This document shows, piece by piece, positions 21,571-22,517 of a DNA stretch of 22,517 nucleotides; positions within the stretch are counted from its first letter, which is position 1, and each line of letters opens with the position of its first letter. This stretch comes from Streptomyces sp. NRRL WC-3618 (lineage in GTDB: Bacteria > Actinomycetota > Actinomycetes > Streptomycetales > Streptomycetaceae), in assembly GCF_001280005.1 (NCBI RefSeq), contig NZ_LGDW01000039.1, positions 1 to 22,517 on the forward strand, read 5' to 3'. The translations under genes and the position numbers were made by a program. The notes beneath the pieces were generated by a model. That model was given only the letters and a program-made list of their open reading frames with translations. It was not told the DNA's origin and did not search any database.

Positions 21571-22517
21571 GTGGCGGGCGAGTCCCCCGACAGGTCGAAG
21601 CAGCGCGAGTCGTCGGAAGAACCGACGTCGGGGAGCGCGGGCCCGGTTCCAGGAGCCAGGGGTGAATCCGGGACCGGGGCGCGCGACCCACGTCTCGCGG
21701 TCGCCCGGGACCGGGAGCCCACGGCACGCGGCGGCGTGGACACGGCGACGCGGGTGTTCTCCCGCCCGTCCCTCCAGGCGGAACCGGAAGCGGAATCCTC
21801 GGACGCGGACGCGGACGCGGACACGGACGGCGGCGCCGAGGCCGACGGGGGTACGGCGGACAAGGCCACGGAGCCCGAGGACGCGGCGAAGGCCGACGGC
21901 ACCGACGGCACGGGCAGCACCCGGTTGCGTGCGGCCGTGGCCGCGTGGGTCTCCGGCGCCGAAGAGGGCGAGACTCCGGGCGAGGCGAAGGAAGCCGAAG
22001 ACGCCGAGGGCGCCGCCGACAAGCCCGCCCCCGACGCGGACGCCTCTGAGGGCGACGAGGAGCCCGCGGCAGGGGCTGACGGCGTCGCCGGGCCGGACGG
22101 CCCCTCCGAGGCCGCTGACGGGGCCCCTGAGGCCACCGAGGGGGCTTCCGAGGCTTCCGGTGAGGACTCCTCTGAGCCGGGGGCTGCGCAGGAGAGCGCG
22201 GGGAGCGTGTCCGGGCCCGCATCCGCCTCCACAGCTGAGGCTTCCTCCGCATCCGCGCCCCAACTCGCGTCTACGTCCGAGCCCGAGCCCGAGCCCGTCG
22301 CGGACGCCAAGTCCGATGCCGCAGCCGTTCCGGAGCCCGAGCCCGTCGCGGACGCCAAGTCCGATGCCGATGGCGACGCCCCCACCGACTCGGACTCGGC
22401 CCCCGACGACGCGCCCGCCAAGGCCACCGCCAAGGCCACCGACGACCCGGCTCCGAAGAAGCCTCCCGTCGATGAGCCCCCCGTAGACCAACCCACCGCC
22501 ATCTTCAAAGCCCCACG
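21571..22517 (+). CDS. D-alanyl-D-alanine carboxypeptidase, N-terminal part (runs off window)
   Basis: The frame from GTG 21571 stays open to the last base (315 codons so far), with AAGGAGG 5 bases upstream; ATG 21556 is in frame but overlaps that ribosome site. The start, MAGESPDRSKQRESSEE, and phrases such as DPRLAVARDRE, TRVFS and VDQPTAIFKAP match the cytosolic head of the large Streptomyces penicillin-binding carboxypeptidases (S11 family) as I recall them. The rest of the visible part is an acidic, disordered Ala/Glu/Asp/Pro/Ser region with a duplicated EPEPVADAKSDA unit. The membrane helix and S-x-x-K catalytic domain would lie beyond the window, so the call rests on the N-terminal phrases and not on catalytic motifs. 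Confidence 0.65.
   Translation, partial: MAGESPDRSKQRESSEEPTSGSAGPVPGARGESGTGARDPRLAVARDREPTARGGVDTATRVFSRPSLQAEPEAESSDADADADTDGGAEADGGTADKATEPEDAAKADGTDGTGSTRLRAAVAAWVSGAEEGETPGEAKEAEDAEGAADKPAPDADASEGDEEPAAGADGVAGPDGPSEAADGAPEATEGASEASGEDSSEPGAAQESAGSVSGPASASTAEASSASAPQLASTSEPEPEPVADAKSDAAAVPEPEPVADAKSDADGDAPTDSDSAPDDAPAKATAKATDDPAPKKPPVDEPPVDQPTAIFKAP

Noticed and set aside
1..22517. Prophage, insertion sequence or integrative element
   Set aside because: No transposase, integrase, att-like duplication or phage structural gene is visible in any frame.

Overview
The window reads as chromosomal DNA of a Streptomyces or a close relative. GC is very high and third codon positions are almost all G or C. 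GTG starts are common, a rare TTA leucine codon sits in one regulator, and family sets typical of streptomycetes are present: XRE/DUF5753 with DUF397, HATPase fragments, secreted ricin-lectin enzymes, GOLPH3-like proteins, and a well-known Streptomyces intergenic repeat. I see no rRNA, tRNA, insertion sequence, integrase or biosynthetic cluster.

Layout. (1) 1-3230 looks accessory or decayed. It holds a truncated HATPase gene, a leaderless helix-turn-helix/helical-repeat regulator with a TTA codon, a GNAT acetyltransferase translationally coupled to it, a solitary CRISPR-like repeat, a 48-residue basic protein and a headless coding remnant. (2) 3235-9400 is about secreted carbohydrate and envelope functions: a ricin-lectin protein with an unidentified C-terminal enzyme-like domain, an MFS exporter behind an array of Shine-Dalgarno-bearing 15-mers, a Tat-exported GH43/AbfB arabinanase-type enzyme, and an L,D-transpeptidase-like protein that lacks the catalytic cysteine. 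(3) 9403-14853 holds a DUF2165 membrane protein, divergent from a 1111-residue STAND-type ATPase with about 12 TPRs, followed by an ADP-ribosylglycohydrolase-fold protein that has lost its metal ligands. (4) 15069-18623 looks like a small catabolic/uptake locus: a sodium:solute symporter, an SDR dehydrogenase and a divergent EthD-like dimeric-barrel protein. Clear palindromic operators lie in both promoter regions. (5) 18726-22517 has a DUF397/XRE pair, a GOLPH3 family protein and, divergent from it, the long acidic N-terminal part of a D-alanyl-D-alanine carboxypeptidase cut by the window end.

How the genes may work together. The best candidate for an undescribed system is the STAND-TPR ATPase with the pseudo-ADP-ribosylhydrolase (10144-14853), possibly with the divergent DUF2165 protein. 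This would be a nucleotide-driven switch with a ligand-sensing rather than hydrolytic ADP-ribose fold; the linkage is inference from position only. The symporter/SDR/EthD-like set is plausibly one substrate-inducible pathway whose substrate cannot be read from sequence. Two catalytically degenerate enzyme folds within 6 kb (188-residue LDT-like, 380-residue ARH-like) are the most concrete oddities.
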